A program made the position numbers and the translations under genes. From NCBI GenBank assembly GCA_029242355.1, contig JAQWUC010000059.1, forward strand, positions 1-57,165: a stretch of 57,165 nucleotides of DNA, given 5' to 3'. Origin of the DNA: Paracoccaceae bacterium. GTDB lineage: Bacteria > Pseudomonadota > Alphaproteobacteria > Rhodobacterales > Rhodobacteraceae. The notes below the pieces were generated by a model. It saw only the letters and a program-made list of their open reading frames with translations, searched no databases and was not told the origin of the DNA. Of this stretch, positions 36,012-44,821 are shown piece after piece; the first letter of the stretch is position 1, and each line of letters opens with the position of its first letter.

Positions 36012-37007
36012 TTAGCTTTGTCTTCTTGCTCCAATTTGGGCGGCAATCTTGAATGCTTGAATGGTTGGTTCTAAATTTGCGCTATTTTTTCCAGTGATAT
36101 CAAACGCGGTCCCATGAGCGGGGGTTGTAATTGGAAGAGGCATGCCACCTTGTACGGTGACTCCTCGGTCAAAACCAAAAGCTTTTAGACCACATTGAAG
36201 TGCATCGTGATACATGCCGACAAGGCAGTCATAATTTTTATTTTTAAATGCAGTAATGAAAGATGTATCGCAAGGTAATGGGCCGTCGGCATTGATCCCT
36301 AAGTTTTGTGCTTCTTTAATCGCCGGGATTATTTCGTCCTTTTCTTCGGTCCCGAATTCAGCGTGAGGGTTTAAAGCTTGAACAGCAATCCTTGGTGATT
36401 TTAACCCGTTTAATTTCATCGTTTGATGAATGAGCTTTATCGGCTTTAATATATTTTCCTTTGTTATAAAGCTGGGTACATCTTTTAGAGCAATATGGGA
36501 TGTCACTCGTGCGGTCCAAAAATTGTCTACTACGTTAAATTCACAAAAAAAGTCAGAAACATTTAGTTTCTCAGCTATAAAATGTAGCTCATCTTTATGC
36601 TTGTTACCGGCAAGATGTAAGCTGGTTTTATTAAAGGGAGCAAAATTAATCGCACTGATTTTTCCTTGGTTAGCCAATTTTAGAGCATAGTTCAGCGCGC
36701 GGATTACGCTTTTACCCGAAGAGGCCGAACATTCAGCTAGTTTGTACGGGGTGTTCTGATCTCCTGAAATATCTAAGAAATATTTTTTTTGTTTTTTTAT
36801 AAGAACTTCATCTAAATTATTAATGAAGTTAATGTTGGTGGTTTCTCCCGCGATCTTTTCTCCAGCTTCGAAAATCTTCCTTTCTCCAATGATGACAATA
36901 TTTGAGTGTTCAGTGACTGGATCATTTAGCAGACGCGAAATAAGCTCGGGACCAATCCCAGAGGGATCGCCTAATAGTACTGCAATTGGCAAGTTTTGAT
37001 CATTCAT
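36012..37007 (-). CDS. PdxA2-like 4-phospho-hydroxyacid dehydrogenase
   Basis: PdxA-family dehydrogenase of 331 residues. The N-terminal LLGDPSGIGPEL and the late block RGVTVQGGMPLPITTPAHGTAFDITGK match the PdxA2 branch (erythronate/threonate-4-phosphate type) better than vitamin B6 PdxA. The metal loop reads MYHDALQ where MYHDQ is usual. The enzyme oxidises a phosphorylated hydroxyacid and releases CO2. PdxA2 genes normally accompany a DUF1537 kinase that makes the substrate; none is in this window. It is divergent from the TTT transporter, whose cargo it may process. Confidence 0.85.
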   Translation of the reverse strand: MNDQNLPIAVLLGDPSGIGPELISRLLNDPVTEHSNIVIIGERKIFEAGEKIAGETTNINFINNLDEVLIKKQKKYFLDISGDQNTPYKLAECSASSGKSVIRALNYALKLANQGKISAINFAPFNKTSLHLAGNKHKDELHFIAEKLNVSDFFCEFNVVDNFWTARVTSHIALKDVPSFITKENILKPIKLIHQTMKLNGLKSPRIAVQALNPHAEFGTEEKDEIIPAIKEAQNLGINADGPLPCDTSFITAFKNKNYDCLVGMYHDALQCGLKAFGFDRGVTVQGGMPLPITTPAHGTAFDITGKNSANLEPTIQAFKIAAQIGARRQS

Positions 37008-37266
37008 GGTTAAAAATTTTTAAACCCTTTATAAAATTCGTATGACGAACGGCAACGTCCTAATAGAAGTGACGCTATCACAATTGGAAACGCCTTCCAA
37101 CATATTTTGATTTTATAAATGTGGCAAAATTATTAGTATTAAATTGCAAATTTGTACGTGTACGTGGTACGTGGTGATTGGATTCGTTTTAAAAGCATAA
37201 TAAAAAGTAAATCATTGACTTTTTTAGCTTTGTAAAATTAATTTGATATTCTAACAGGGAGGAATT
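37008..37266 (+). promoter_or_regulatory. Divergent regulatory region with TACGTG repeats
   Basis: Between the PdxA2-like gene and tctC. Three copies of TACGTG lie at 37155-37160, 37161-37166 and 37168-37173. A possible promoter for tctC has TTGACT at 37215-37220 and TAATTT at 37239-37244 (18 nt spacing). The ribosome-binding site AGGGAGG at 37256-37262 is strong. The repeats are candidate operator sites for an unknown regulator. Confidence 0.4.
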
Positions 37267-38241
37267 ATGAAAATTTTAAAATCTACTAAATTATTTCTGA
37301 AATCGACGGTAGTGTCGATGGCACTTGTGGCCTTTGGTTCTGGTCACGTAGTTGTCGCAGAAACACCACCCGCGATTCAAGCAATTACTCATGCTGGTTT
37401 CGGAGGTGGAACGGATGTAACGACAAGGATGATGCTCTTGAGAGCGCGTAGGGTTCTTAAACAAGATATGCAACTTGTGAACAAAAAGGGTGGAGGCGGT
37501 GCGGCATCAATGGACTATATGATGTCATTACCAGCAGATGGACAACATACTTTGACATGGACCACTGGACACGCTGTTTCCATGGCGTTAGGTAAAACTG
37601 ATGTGAGTCTTAGTGATATGCGACCGCTTGCCAGAGGTACGGATGATCCACAATTGTTTGTTGTAAATTGTAATGCCGATATCAAGGATGCTAGTATCTT
37701 TATCAATACTCAAAAAACCAAATCTTTATCTTACGGAACTACACATACCGGTGGTATCGATGACGTTAGTGCAGTAGCATTTACAAAAAAAGGTGGTTTA
37801 AAAGATCCCAAAATAGTCGCTTATAAAGGCGTTGCTCCAATTAAGACAAATCTAATTAAGGGTGACATCGATGTGGGCGTGCTTAATCTCGGAGAGGCTT
37901 TAACTGAAATAAATGAAGGTCTTCTATGTGTATCAATCGTGTTAGCTAATGATAGGATGGCAAAGATTGGAGATAGTCCAACAGCTAAGGAACTAGGAAT
38001 TCCGGTATCATTATCGACCGTACGAGGTTTTGTTACGAAGGCTGGTGTGTCTGACACAAGAGCAGAAGAGCTTGAAGCTGGGATGCTTACGGCTATGGGT
38101 CACAACTACTACAAAAACTTTCTAACGGAGATTGGTCTTGATGACACCAGTGTTGTTGGTGCTGATGAGTGGGGCAGGCAGATGGAGTCTATGCTCGCCG
38201 ATATGACCGCTGCTCTTAAAGATTTGGGTTATATAAATTAA
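37267..38241 (+). CDS. tctC: Tripartite tricarboxylate transporter binding protein TctC
   Basis: Periplasmic binding protein of 324 residues, with a Sec signal peptide (basic start, hydrophobic core, likely cleavage after VVVA near residue 31). The mature chain has the Bug/TctC pattern: GFGGGTDVTTRMM near the N-terminus for carboxylate binding, NKKGGGGAASMDYM, and an ADGQHTLTW stretch. It delivers a small organic acid to the TctA/TctB membrane subunits encoded next. AGGGAGG precedes the ATG. A stable hairpin separates it from the body of tctB, which would favour excess TctC over TctBA. Confidence 0.9.
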   Translation: MKILKSTKLFLKSTVVSMALVAFGSGHVVVAETPPAIQAITHAGFGGGTDVTTRMMLLRARRVLKQDMQLVNKKGGGGAASMDYMMSLPADGQHTLTWTTGHAVSMALGKTDVSLSDMRPLARGTDDPQLFVVNCNADIKDASIFINTQKTKSLSYGTTHTGGIDDVSAVAFTKKGGLKDPKIVAYKGVAPIKTNLIKGDIDVGVLNLGEALTEINEGLLCVSIVLANDRMAKIGDSPTAKELGIPVSLSTVRGFVTKAGVSDTRAEELEAGMLTAMGHNYYKNFLTEIGLDDTSVVGADEWGRQMESMLADMTAALKDLGYIN

Positions 38242-38258
38242 GAAATTATCTTAAGTAT

Positions 38259-38777
38259 ATGATTATGATAAATAAAAATGAAAATACAAAAGGGACGGAA
38301 ACAACCTTTCCGTCCCTTTTAAAAACTGATGCTTTTATAGTGTCGGCTATTATAGTTTTATTTTCAATTGGATTATTCTTAGTAACTTTAAATTTTGATA
38401 AAGTTCCTCCAATTTTAAATCGTGGTATTCAACCTGCGACTTTTCCAAAGATATTATTGTTGTTTATAATATTTTTATCATTTTTTAATTATTTTCTTGC
38501 TTTAAAAACACCGTGGAAAATTCAGGTAAACCTCCCCAAAACCTTTTATCACACTTTATTTATAATGTTAATTTTTGGGTTAATTTCGAAGAATATTGAC
38601 TTTTTTCTTGGTCTTATATTTTTATCACTAACTATCGCTTGGACTTGGGGTGAACGCCGAATACTTCCGATTATTTTTGTATCAGTGGTATTTCCACTTT
38701 TGGTTTTTTTATTGTTTGAAAAAATGCTAAACTTACGTTTTCCTGGCGGGTTGCTCACAAATTTATATTATTACTAA
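38259..38777 (+). CDS. tctB: Tripartite tricarboxylate transporter small membrane subunit TctB
   Basis: Small membrane protein of up to 172 residues with four hydrophobic segments, as in TctB. The start is uncertain: ATGs at 38259 and 38265 give a polar leader encoded across a perfect 14 bp hairpin (38288-38320). A GTG at 38340 would start right at the first membrane segment and leave the hairpin in a leader. If the early ATG is used, ribosomes must translate through the hairpin. The stop codon directly abuts the tctA ATG, so the two membrane subunits are coupled. Confidence 0.85.
   Translation: MIMINKNENTKGTETTFPSLLKTDAFIVSAIIVLFSIGLFLVTLNFDKVPPILNRGIQPATFPKILLLFIIFLSFFNYFLALKTPWKIQVNLPKTFYHTLFIMLIFGLISKNIDFFLGLIFLSLTIAWTWGERRILPIIFVSVVFPLLVFLLFEKMLNLRFPGGLLTNLYYY
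38288..38320 (+). terminator. Perfect 14 bp terminator-like hairpin between tctC and tctB
   Basis: Left arm AAAAGGGACGGAAA (38288-38301), loop CAACC, right arm TTTCCGTCCCTTTT (38307-38320). The stem has no mismatch, a G/C-rich core, flanking A's and a T4 end, which is the shape of an intrinsic terminator. It starts 47 nt after the tctC stop but overlaps the predicted N-terminal codons of tctB, so it likely causes partial termination or 3' end protection of a tctC-only transcript. Confidence 0.7.
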
Positions 38778-40253
38778 ATGGAAAATCTCATTTTCATGTT
38801 GGCTCCTCTATTTAGCGTCAAGCTTTTCGCGGCGCTTTTATTTGGAACTTTGATCGGGCTTGTTTTAGGAATTTTACCGGGACTCGGACCAACAACTGGT
38901 GGAGCTTTAATCCTACCTTTTACGATCGCTTTAGATCCACTATCTGCAATAATACTTCTTACTTCAATCTATTGTGCTGGAACCTATGGGGGAGCTATAA
39001 CTGCTATATTAATTAATACGCCAGGAACTCCAGCAGCAGCAGCGACATGCCTTGATGGTTACCCTCTCGCGCAAAAAGGTGAAGCGGGGCGGGCTTTAGG
39101 AGTCGCAACGGTAGCGAGTACCTTTGGAGGTGTTTTTAGCGTTTTTGTCCTTGTAGCTTTTGCCCCTCTTTTAGCCCAAATAGCTTATGAATTTGGACAG
39201 CCTGAGTATTTTTCACTAGCAATCTTTGGATTAACAATGCTGGCTTCAATAGGTGAGGGGTCTCCAACTAAAAATTTGATTGCTGGAGCTTTTGGTATTT
39301 TAGTTTCGACTGTTGGTAAAGATTTCATGACCTCCATTGATCGCTTTACTTTTGGAATAAATGAATTGTCTGAGGGTATAAATTTTATTCCTGTAGTAGT
39401 TGGACTTTTTGCTATAAGTGAAATGCTCATTCAATCGACTCTCTTAGATCAAATATTTAATAGAGTTGCATTAAAAGCCATCAAACTACCCACTAAAAAG
39501 GATTATAAGTTAATTTGGAAAACCATCTTAAGGTCCTCTGGTATTGGTTCCTTCATTGGGGTTTTACCCGCCGAAGGTGGAACGGTTGCCTCTTTAATCG
39601 GTTATTCTGAGGCAAAAAGGTGGTCAAAAAATCCAGAGAAGTTTGGTAAAGGCTCTATTGAAGGCATCGCAGGCGCTGAGGCAGCGAATAATGCTGCAAC
39701 TGGCGGCGCTATGGTTCCGACCTTAGCATTAGGAATTCCAGGAAGTGCTACCACAGCCGTCATATTAACTGGGTTAATTATTCATGGGGTTAGACCGGGT
39801 CCTGCTTTATTTAGAGAGCAACCAGATTTTTTATATGGTATATTTGGAGCAATGCTACTTGCTAACATATTATTTTTCATTTTTGGGTTTTTTGGTGCTA
39901 AAATTTTTGCAAGGGTAACACTTATTCCAAACCAATTTTTATGGCCAATGATTTTTTCATTATCGGTTTGCGGCACATATTCATTAGGTCAGTCTTATAT
40001 GGATATATGGATTATGCTTGTCTTCGGTGTGCTTGGTTTTTTTATGCGACGTTTTGGATTTTCTGTTGTCCCAGTTATCATTGGATTAATTTTAGGTGAG
40101 TTAGTCGAAGGTACTTTACGACAATCACTAGTGATATTTGATGGTAACTGGTTTATGTTTCTGCAAAGGCCTATCGTGTTGCTCTTTTTCTTTTTATCAA
40201 TCATGGCATTATTAACTCCTTATTTAAGAAGAAAAAGAACCTTAAGTTCGTAA
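38778..40253 (+). CDS. tctA: Tripartite tricarboxylate transporter large membrane subunit TctA
   Basis: Polytopic protein of 491 residues with the TctA hallmarks. They include GLVLGILPGLGPTTGG near residues 23-38, the NTPGTPAAAATCLDGYPLAQKG block, the second-half repeat IGVLPAEGGTVASLIGYSEAKR, and the GAEAANNAATGGAMVPTLALGIPGS region. It is the channel subunit that imports a carboxylate with protons or sodium. It starts immediately after the tctB stop codon. The tctC-tctB-tctA order is the common one. Confidence 0.94.
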   Translation: MENLIFMLAPLFSVKLFAALLFGTLIGLVLGILPGLGPTTGGALILPFTIALDPLSAIILLTSIYCAGTYGGAITAILINTPGTPAAAATCLDGYPLAQKGEAGRALGVATVASTFGGVFSVFVLVAFAPLLAQIAYEFGQPEYFSLAIFGLTMLASIGEGSPTKNLIAGAFGILVSTVGKDFMTSIDRFTFGINELSEGINFIPVVVGLFAISEMLIQSTLLDQIFNRVALKAIKLPTKKDYKLIWKTILRSSGIGSFIGVLPAEGGTVASLIGYSEAKRWSKNPEKFGKGSIEGIAGAEAANNAATGGAMVPTLALGIPGSATTAVILTGLIIHGVRPGPALFREQPDFLYGIFGAMLLANILFFIFGFFGAKIFARVTLIPNQFLWPMIFSLSVCGTYSLGQSYMDIWIMLVFGVLGFFMRRFGFSVVPVIIGLILGELVEGTLRQSLVIFDGNWFMFLQRPIVLLFFFLSIMALLTPYLRRKRTLSS

Positions 40254-40328
40254 GGCAATTAATAGCAGCTTTTAAAAGGGGGAATATATTTTACGAGTAC
40301 ATGACGTTTGAATAGAAATTTGACTTTT

Positions 40329-41234
40329 TTAAGTTGGTGTTCGTCCAATAATTCCTGATGCTAATAAAACTCCAATTGTAACTAGGGTAATTCCAAGTAC
40401 TTTAGTAGGTTCGAATAATTCTCCTAGTAAAGCAACTCCTCCAATTAGTGCAAGTATTGGTGTCAATGCCCCAAATGCGCCGGATTCTGCAGCTCCTAAT
40501 TGTTGTACTGCAAAGTTGTAAAGGAAAGTTGCCGAAATACCAATAATGAAGCTCTGAAGAATTGTCATAAGTATTATTTCATGTGTGTTTGATTGAGAAA
40601 AGCTAACGTTACCCGACCATAATAGGAAAGGGACAATAAACAAAGTTCCCCAAAACAAACCGATAATTAAACTATGAAGTGGGCTAAGACCGCTTTGACG
40701 AAAAATAACAGAATAGATTGCAAAAAGACCTGAACCAGCCAAAAACCTAAGATGACCTTTCCAGGCATCGCTACTAGCGTTAAAGAAAATTTCCCAAAGG
40801 CTAACTACTAATGCTCCGGATAGTATAAGAACTAATCCAAACTTACGAAGTCTGCTCGGCCGTTCTTTAGCTATAAAGAATGCTGCCAAGGCTGTCCAAA
40901 ATGGGAGCACCCCAGGTGCAAGTGCACCACCATCTGAAGCTGGTGCGTAGATTAAGCCACTAGATACTATATAGGGAAATATTGCACTTGCTCCGAACAT
41001 TAGAATAATTGCGCGCACCCAAGATTGGTCACGAGGTATAAGATCAAATTTTAGCATTAGTGGACTTAATGCTATTGCACCCGGAACCAATCGTAGGATT
41101 AAAACTTCCTCAACTGTGAAATTACCTTTAACAGCAAAACGTGTTCCAACCAAAAAAGAGGCCCATATGCTAACTGTCAAAAGTGCTGCTGCCAAGCCCA
41201 ATGTTTTATTTTGAATGAGAGATATTTTTGTCAT
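40329..41234 (-). CDS. EamA/DMT-superfamily transporter
   Basis: Membrane protein of 301 residues with ten predicted helices in two EamA repeats. It shows the ASFLVGTRFAVKG start and, in the second repeat, the FLYNFAVQQLGAAESGAFGALTPILALIGG segment. Members export amino acids, metabolites or drugs, and the substrate is unknown. It is convergent with tctA and divergent from the PhyH-type oxygenase gene. Confidence 0.88.
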   Translation of the reverse strand: MTKISLIQNKTLGLAAALLTVSIWASFLVGTRFAVKGNFTVEEVLILRLVPGAIALSPLMLKFDLIPRDQSWVRAIILMFGASAIFPYIVSSGLIYAPASDGGALAPGVLPFWTALAAFFIAKERPSRLRKFGLVLILSGALVVSLWEIFFNASSDAWKGHLRFLAGSGLFAIYSVIFRQSGLSPLHSLIIGLFWGTLFIVPFLLWSGNVSFSQSNTHEIILMTILQSFIIGISATFLYNFAVQQLGAAESGAFGALTPILALIGGVALLGELFEPTKVLGITLVTIGVLLASGIIGRTPT

Positions 41235-41415
41235 GATTTCGACGACGGTAAGTCTTAATAATACTTTTGTAAACTAAGGAGAAAGGTTGATGTATTGGTT
41301 TTTTTACATCATCTTCAGTATAACCATAGAGGATTTATTATTTTATTAAAATTTTTCTTTTTTTCAAATCATCGATATTGTAAACTTTGTTCGTTTGGGA
41401 AATTATCTGGTAAAA

Positions 41416-42285
41416 ATGACACAAGAATCTTTTGATAAATATCTATCCGATTTTAATCGCAATGGCTTCGTTATGCTACAAGATGCTTTGACTGCAAATC
41501 AATTAGCAGTCATGCGAGATCAGTTAGATAGATGGATTACTCAGTCTCGCCAACACAAAACAAATTTTGGAAGTACAATGGATGGTCGACCTAGGTTTGA
41601 CTTAGAACCCAAAAGCCATTCTTCAACCAACCCGGCTTTGCGACGTATTTCTTCTCCAATCGAAATATCAGATGACTATTTGGAAATCACCCGAGATAAT
41701 AAGGCCTTAGATCTTGTTGCATATATTTTTGGTCCAAACATTAAGCTCGTTAATACCAAAGTTAATCTAAAATTATCGGGATCAGGTACAACGGTTAAAT
41801 ACCACCAAGATTTTCCTTTTGAACCCCACTCAAATGATGACCTTGTGACCACCTTATATTTCTTAGACGACGTTACTCTTGATAACGGGCCTCTGGAAGT
41901 AGTGCCTGGAACGCATAAAGAGAAAATTCATAGTTTGTGGCATGATGGAGTGTTTACAGGAGCCGTAAGCGCTGAAGTCGAGAAAAATGCTCAGAAAAGC
42001 TCTATTAAATGTGTGGGTAAGGCTGGTACCGCTTGTTTAATGCATACTCGGGTATTGCATGGCTCTCTTCCCAATAACACTCAAAAACCGCGACGGTTAT
42101 TCATAGCATGTTATGCGGCCGAAGATGCAATTGCTTTGGATAGGAACCATATTCCAAGTAAATTTGATGGAGAAATAGTTCGTGGAAGTCGAACAGGAAG
42201 AGTGAGGACCTCTGTTTTTGATATGGAATTACCGGAATACCCCAAAGAAACTTCGTTTTTTGGTCAGCAATCAAAAAAGAATTAA
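41416..42285 (+). CDS. Phytanoyl-CoA dioxygenase (PhyH)-family oxygenase
   Basis: Fe(II)/2OG oxygenase of 289 residues. The metal triad is His-x-Asp in VKYHQDFPF plus the distal His in RVLHGSLPNNT, and an Arg pair (KPRRLF) follows for 2OG binding. The GPLEVVPGTHKEKIH segment is typical of PhyH proteins. It lacks the ectoine hydroxylase (EctD) signature, despite lying near ectoine-degradation-like genes. I chose the ATG at 41416; a TTG at 41395 would add seven residues. It probably hydroxylates a small acid or betaine; the substrate is unknown. Confidence 0.87.
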   Translation: MTQESFDKYLSDFNRNGFVMLQDALTANQLAVMRDQLDRWITQSRQHKTNFGSTMDGRPRFDLEPKSHSSTNPALRRISSPIEISDDYLEITRDNKALDLVAYIFGPNIKLVNTKVNLKLSGSGTTVKYHQDFPFEPHSNDDLVTTLYFLDDVTLDNGPLEVVPGTHKEKIHSLWHDGVFTGAVSAEVEKNAQKSSIKCVGKAGTACLMHTRVLHGSLPNNTQKPRRLFIACYAAEDAIALDRNHIPSKFDGEIVRGSRTGRVRTSVFDMELPEYPKETSFFGQQSKKN

Positions 42286-42336
42286 ACTAGAAAAACATTA
42301 AAAAATTTTTAAGCAAAAAGTAGCGCCTATGATTTT

Positions 42337-43506
42337 TCAATTTTCTTTACAAAACTGCAATAAATTTTTCATAAAAGATATACCTGAATCGATCTCAGAC
42401 ACTTCGATATATTCGTTGGGTTGGTGCATGAGACGCATATCTCCTGGGCCAAAAATTATGGTATCGATGCCACAAGCTTGATAATGTGCTCCATCAGTCC
42501 CGAAAGACAAAACTGAGGGTTCGGTATTAGTCCATAATCGTCGTATCAAGGAAGCGGCAACTGAAGGTGTCTTTACTTTTAAACTTGGACACCTCGCTAT
42601 CTCAATAAATTCAATTCCAGTTGTTTCATCTATGGCGTGCATCTCTGGATGAAGATCATTAATCACAAAATCCTTTATGCGTTGCAATATTAGTTGATCG
42701 TCGTCAGCAATCGGCCGAATTTCCCACTTAAATTTACATTTGTTTGGGATTATATTTCGAGCCTCACCACCTTCTATATGACCGACGGATAACGTTGTGT
42801 AAGGTGGCTGGAACTTACAATTTTTTATTGGCGCTTGGGCTAGTTCTTTGCCTATTGTCTCGATAAAAGAAATAAGTCTTGCAGCAAAGTAAAGGGCATT
42901 AACTTTTCCTATAGGGTCAGAGGCGTGCCCAGAGGATCCTTTAATTTTTGTAACCATTTCGAGGCCACCCTTGTGACCATTGAAAGGCTGCATTCCAGTG
43001 GGTTCCCCCACAATCGCCACCTTCGGTTTTAAGTTGAGCCGCTTTAGAAAGTCTTTCATTTGTACCGCACCTAAAGTACCTTCTTCTTCGTCAAAAGTTA
43101 GTGCGTAAACAATCGATGTTTGTAATATATTTTCACAAAATTTAAAAGCTGGAGCAAATGCAAGCATTAATGCCATGAAGCCCTTCATATCCAGCGCTCC
43201 TCGACCATAGAGTCGTCCGTTTGTTTTTTTAAGTTTGAATGGATTGCTACTCCATCCTTCTAGTTGTGCGGGGACAACATCTGTATGGGCTGAAAGAAGA
43301 ATAGTATCTTTTTTTTTGCTTCCGATAATAGCTATAAGATTAAACCGTTTTCCGTCAAGATGAGGATCAAGAGCTATCTCAATTTCCAATTTTTGAAGAT
43401 ATTCTTTTACATATTTTATTAGTTCACTGTTGGATGTTCCTGTTATCGTTGGGAAAGCGATCAAGTCTGCTAAAATTTTTTCAGTTTTGTTTAGATAATC
43501 GGTCAT
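42337..43506 (-). CDS. M20-family deacetylase (ArgE/acetylornithine deacetylase-like)
   Basis: Zinc aminoacylase of 389 residues of the ArgE/DapE group. Metal and catalytic residues are His74-x-Asp76 (SAHTDVVPA), Asp106 (GALDMKGF), the Glu run at 140-142 and a C-terminal His in LMHQPNEYI. The dimerisation-domain SGHASDP stretch is present. It removes an N-acetyl (or similar acyl) group from an amino acid. It overlaps the M24 hydrolase gene by 4 nt and is translated after it. If that protein opens the ectoine ring, this one could deacetylate the N-acetyl-diaminobutyrate product, a close analogue of acetylornithine; that is inference. Confidence 0.87.
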   Translation of the reverse strand: MTDYLNKTEKILADLIAFPTITGTSNSELIKYVKEYLQKLEIEIALDPHLDGKRFNLIAIIGSKKKDTILLSAHTDVVPAQLEGWSSNPFKLKKTNGRLYGRGALDMKGFMALMLAFAPAFKFCENILQTSIVYALTFDEEEGTLGAVQMKDFLKRLNLKPKVAIVGEPTGMQPFNGHKGGLEMVTKIKGSSGHASDPIGKVNALYFAARLISFIETIGKELAQAPIKNCKFQPPYTTLSVGHIEGGEARNIIPNKCKFKWEIRPIADDDQLILQRIKDFVINDLHPEMHAIDETTGIEFIEIARCPSLKVKTPSVAASLIRRLWTNTEPSVLSFGTDGAHYQACGIDTIIFGPGDMRLMHQPNEYIEVSEIDSGISFMKNLLQFCKEN

Positions 43507-44684
43507 CCGTTTATTAGCTGAACTTCTTGAGGAAATTTAGATAGACGAGAGCTTGACTGTCTTTGAACGTGTATCGTTTCACTTAACTCCATTCCCCATC
43601 CATCCATCCACATTCCTAAAATAATGTGAACAACCGCGTCTTCAGGAACAATTGTCTTCTCTTTGGCTCTAAAGCTGAGGGTTTGCTCTCCCCAATCTGG
43701 AGCATAGCCAACACCAATTGAGTACCCTATTCGACTTTTCTTTTCCAATCCGTATTGATCTAAAACGTCTTGCCATGCTTTGTGAACCTCCCCGGTTGTA
43801 ACTTCTGCTTTTAATTTATCTATTACTGCGTGCATACCCTCCGTTACTGCTTTAGCAGTTTCAGTGAGTTTTTTGGGTTTATTCTTCCCGAGGTGGACTG
43901 TCCTAGCGAGCCCAACGTTATATCGCTTACAACATCCACCTAATTCAAATGCGATTGTTTGTTCAGACTTAAGTCGTTGGTCAGTCCATAACGGATGGGC
44001 GGTTGAGGCGGCTTCTCCGGCTAGAATAAGAGGATGTAGCGCTGGCATATCGCCGCCGAAATCCTTTGTTCCTCTTATCTGTGATGCAACAATATCTGCC
44101 ATCAGATCGCATTGGCGCACACCTACCGAGGTTCCATCATAGGCGGTTTTCATTGCGATATCTGAAATTGTAGCAGCCCGATGCATCATAGCGAGCTCAG
44201 CTTTAGTCTTCACAACTCGCACCCAATTTACTAAGAGATCTGCCTGACGCCATTTTACAGTATTTAAATTTAATTGAAGGTCGGCAATAGATCGAGGCGA
44301 CGTGAAATATGAATCGGTTTCTAAACCTATTGTACACCCTATGTAACCAGACTTTTTCATCCAATTAGAAATATAAGAGGAGGGATGCGCGTCCGGTCTT
44401 TGAATGAACTCTTCCGGATAACCAATAACTTGTTCATTCGAAAGGTAGGTGGTAAATTTCGCGGCTCCTGCATCCATTTCGCGTCCAAACCAGTATATAC
44501 CGTTATCATTTAAATCGATTAACATCATTTGGGGAGTATAAAATGACCACGCATCATATCCCGTTAGCCAATTAATATTGCTAGGATTCCCAATTATTAA
44601 AGCATCCAAGCTTTGTTCTTTCATAACAGCCCTAACTTTTTCTGCTCTAAGGATGTATTCGCCTACAGTAAATGGAGGAGTCAT
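43503..44684 (-). CDS. M24-family hydrolase, ectoine hydrolase (DoeA/EutD)-like
   Basis: Creatinase/aminopeptidase-fold protein of 393 residues. The N-terminal TGYDAWSFYTPQ near 41-52, the DFGGDMPA stretch and GYSIGVGYAPDWGEQ near 320-334 strongly recall ectoine hydrolases. The usual M24 metal ligands are largely missing: the first Asp position is Glu in FELGG (246-250), the His-Gly-Ile-Gly position reads YSIG, and only the late Glu of ELSET is kept. That loss is also a feature of the ectoine hydrolase branch. It is the first gene of a two-gene unit with the M20 deacetylase. Confidence 0.78.
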   Translation of the reverse strand: MTPPFTVGEYILRAEKVRAVMKEQSLDALIIGNPSNINWLTGYDAWSFYTPQMMLIDLNDNGIYWFGREMDAGAAKFTTYLSNEQVIGYPEEFIQRPDAHPSSYISNWMKKSGYIGCTIGLETDSYFTSPRSIADLQLNLNTVKWRQADLLVNWVRVVKTKAELAMMHRAATISDIAMKTAYDGTSVGVRQCDLMADIVASQIRGTKDFGGDMPALHPLILAGEAASTAHPLWTDQRLKSEQTIAFELGGCCKRYNVGLARTVHLGKNKPKKLTETAKAVTEGMHAVIDKLKAEVTTGEVHKAWQDVLDQYGLEKKSRIGYSIGVGYAPDWGEQTLSFRAKEKTIVPEDAVVHIILGMWMDGWGMELSETIHVQRQSSSRLSKFPQEVQLING

Positions 44685-44821
44685 GTTTTTCCTACATATT
44701 AAAATATTCTTTAGTTTACACGAATAGTCTTCTTTTAGAAGAAGGAATAATTAAAAAACCTATTGTCTCTAGTATGAAGAGCTAATATAATTTTTATTCT
44801 TAAAAATGATAGAAAGAACCT

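Noticed and set aside
41416-42285. Ectoine hydroxylase (EctD), given nearby ectoine-hydrolase-like gene.
   Set aside because: The protein is PhyH-family but its metal motif context (YHQDFPF) does not match the EctD signature.
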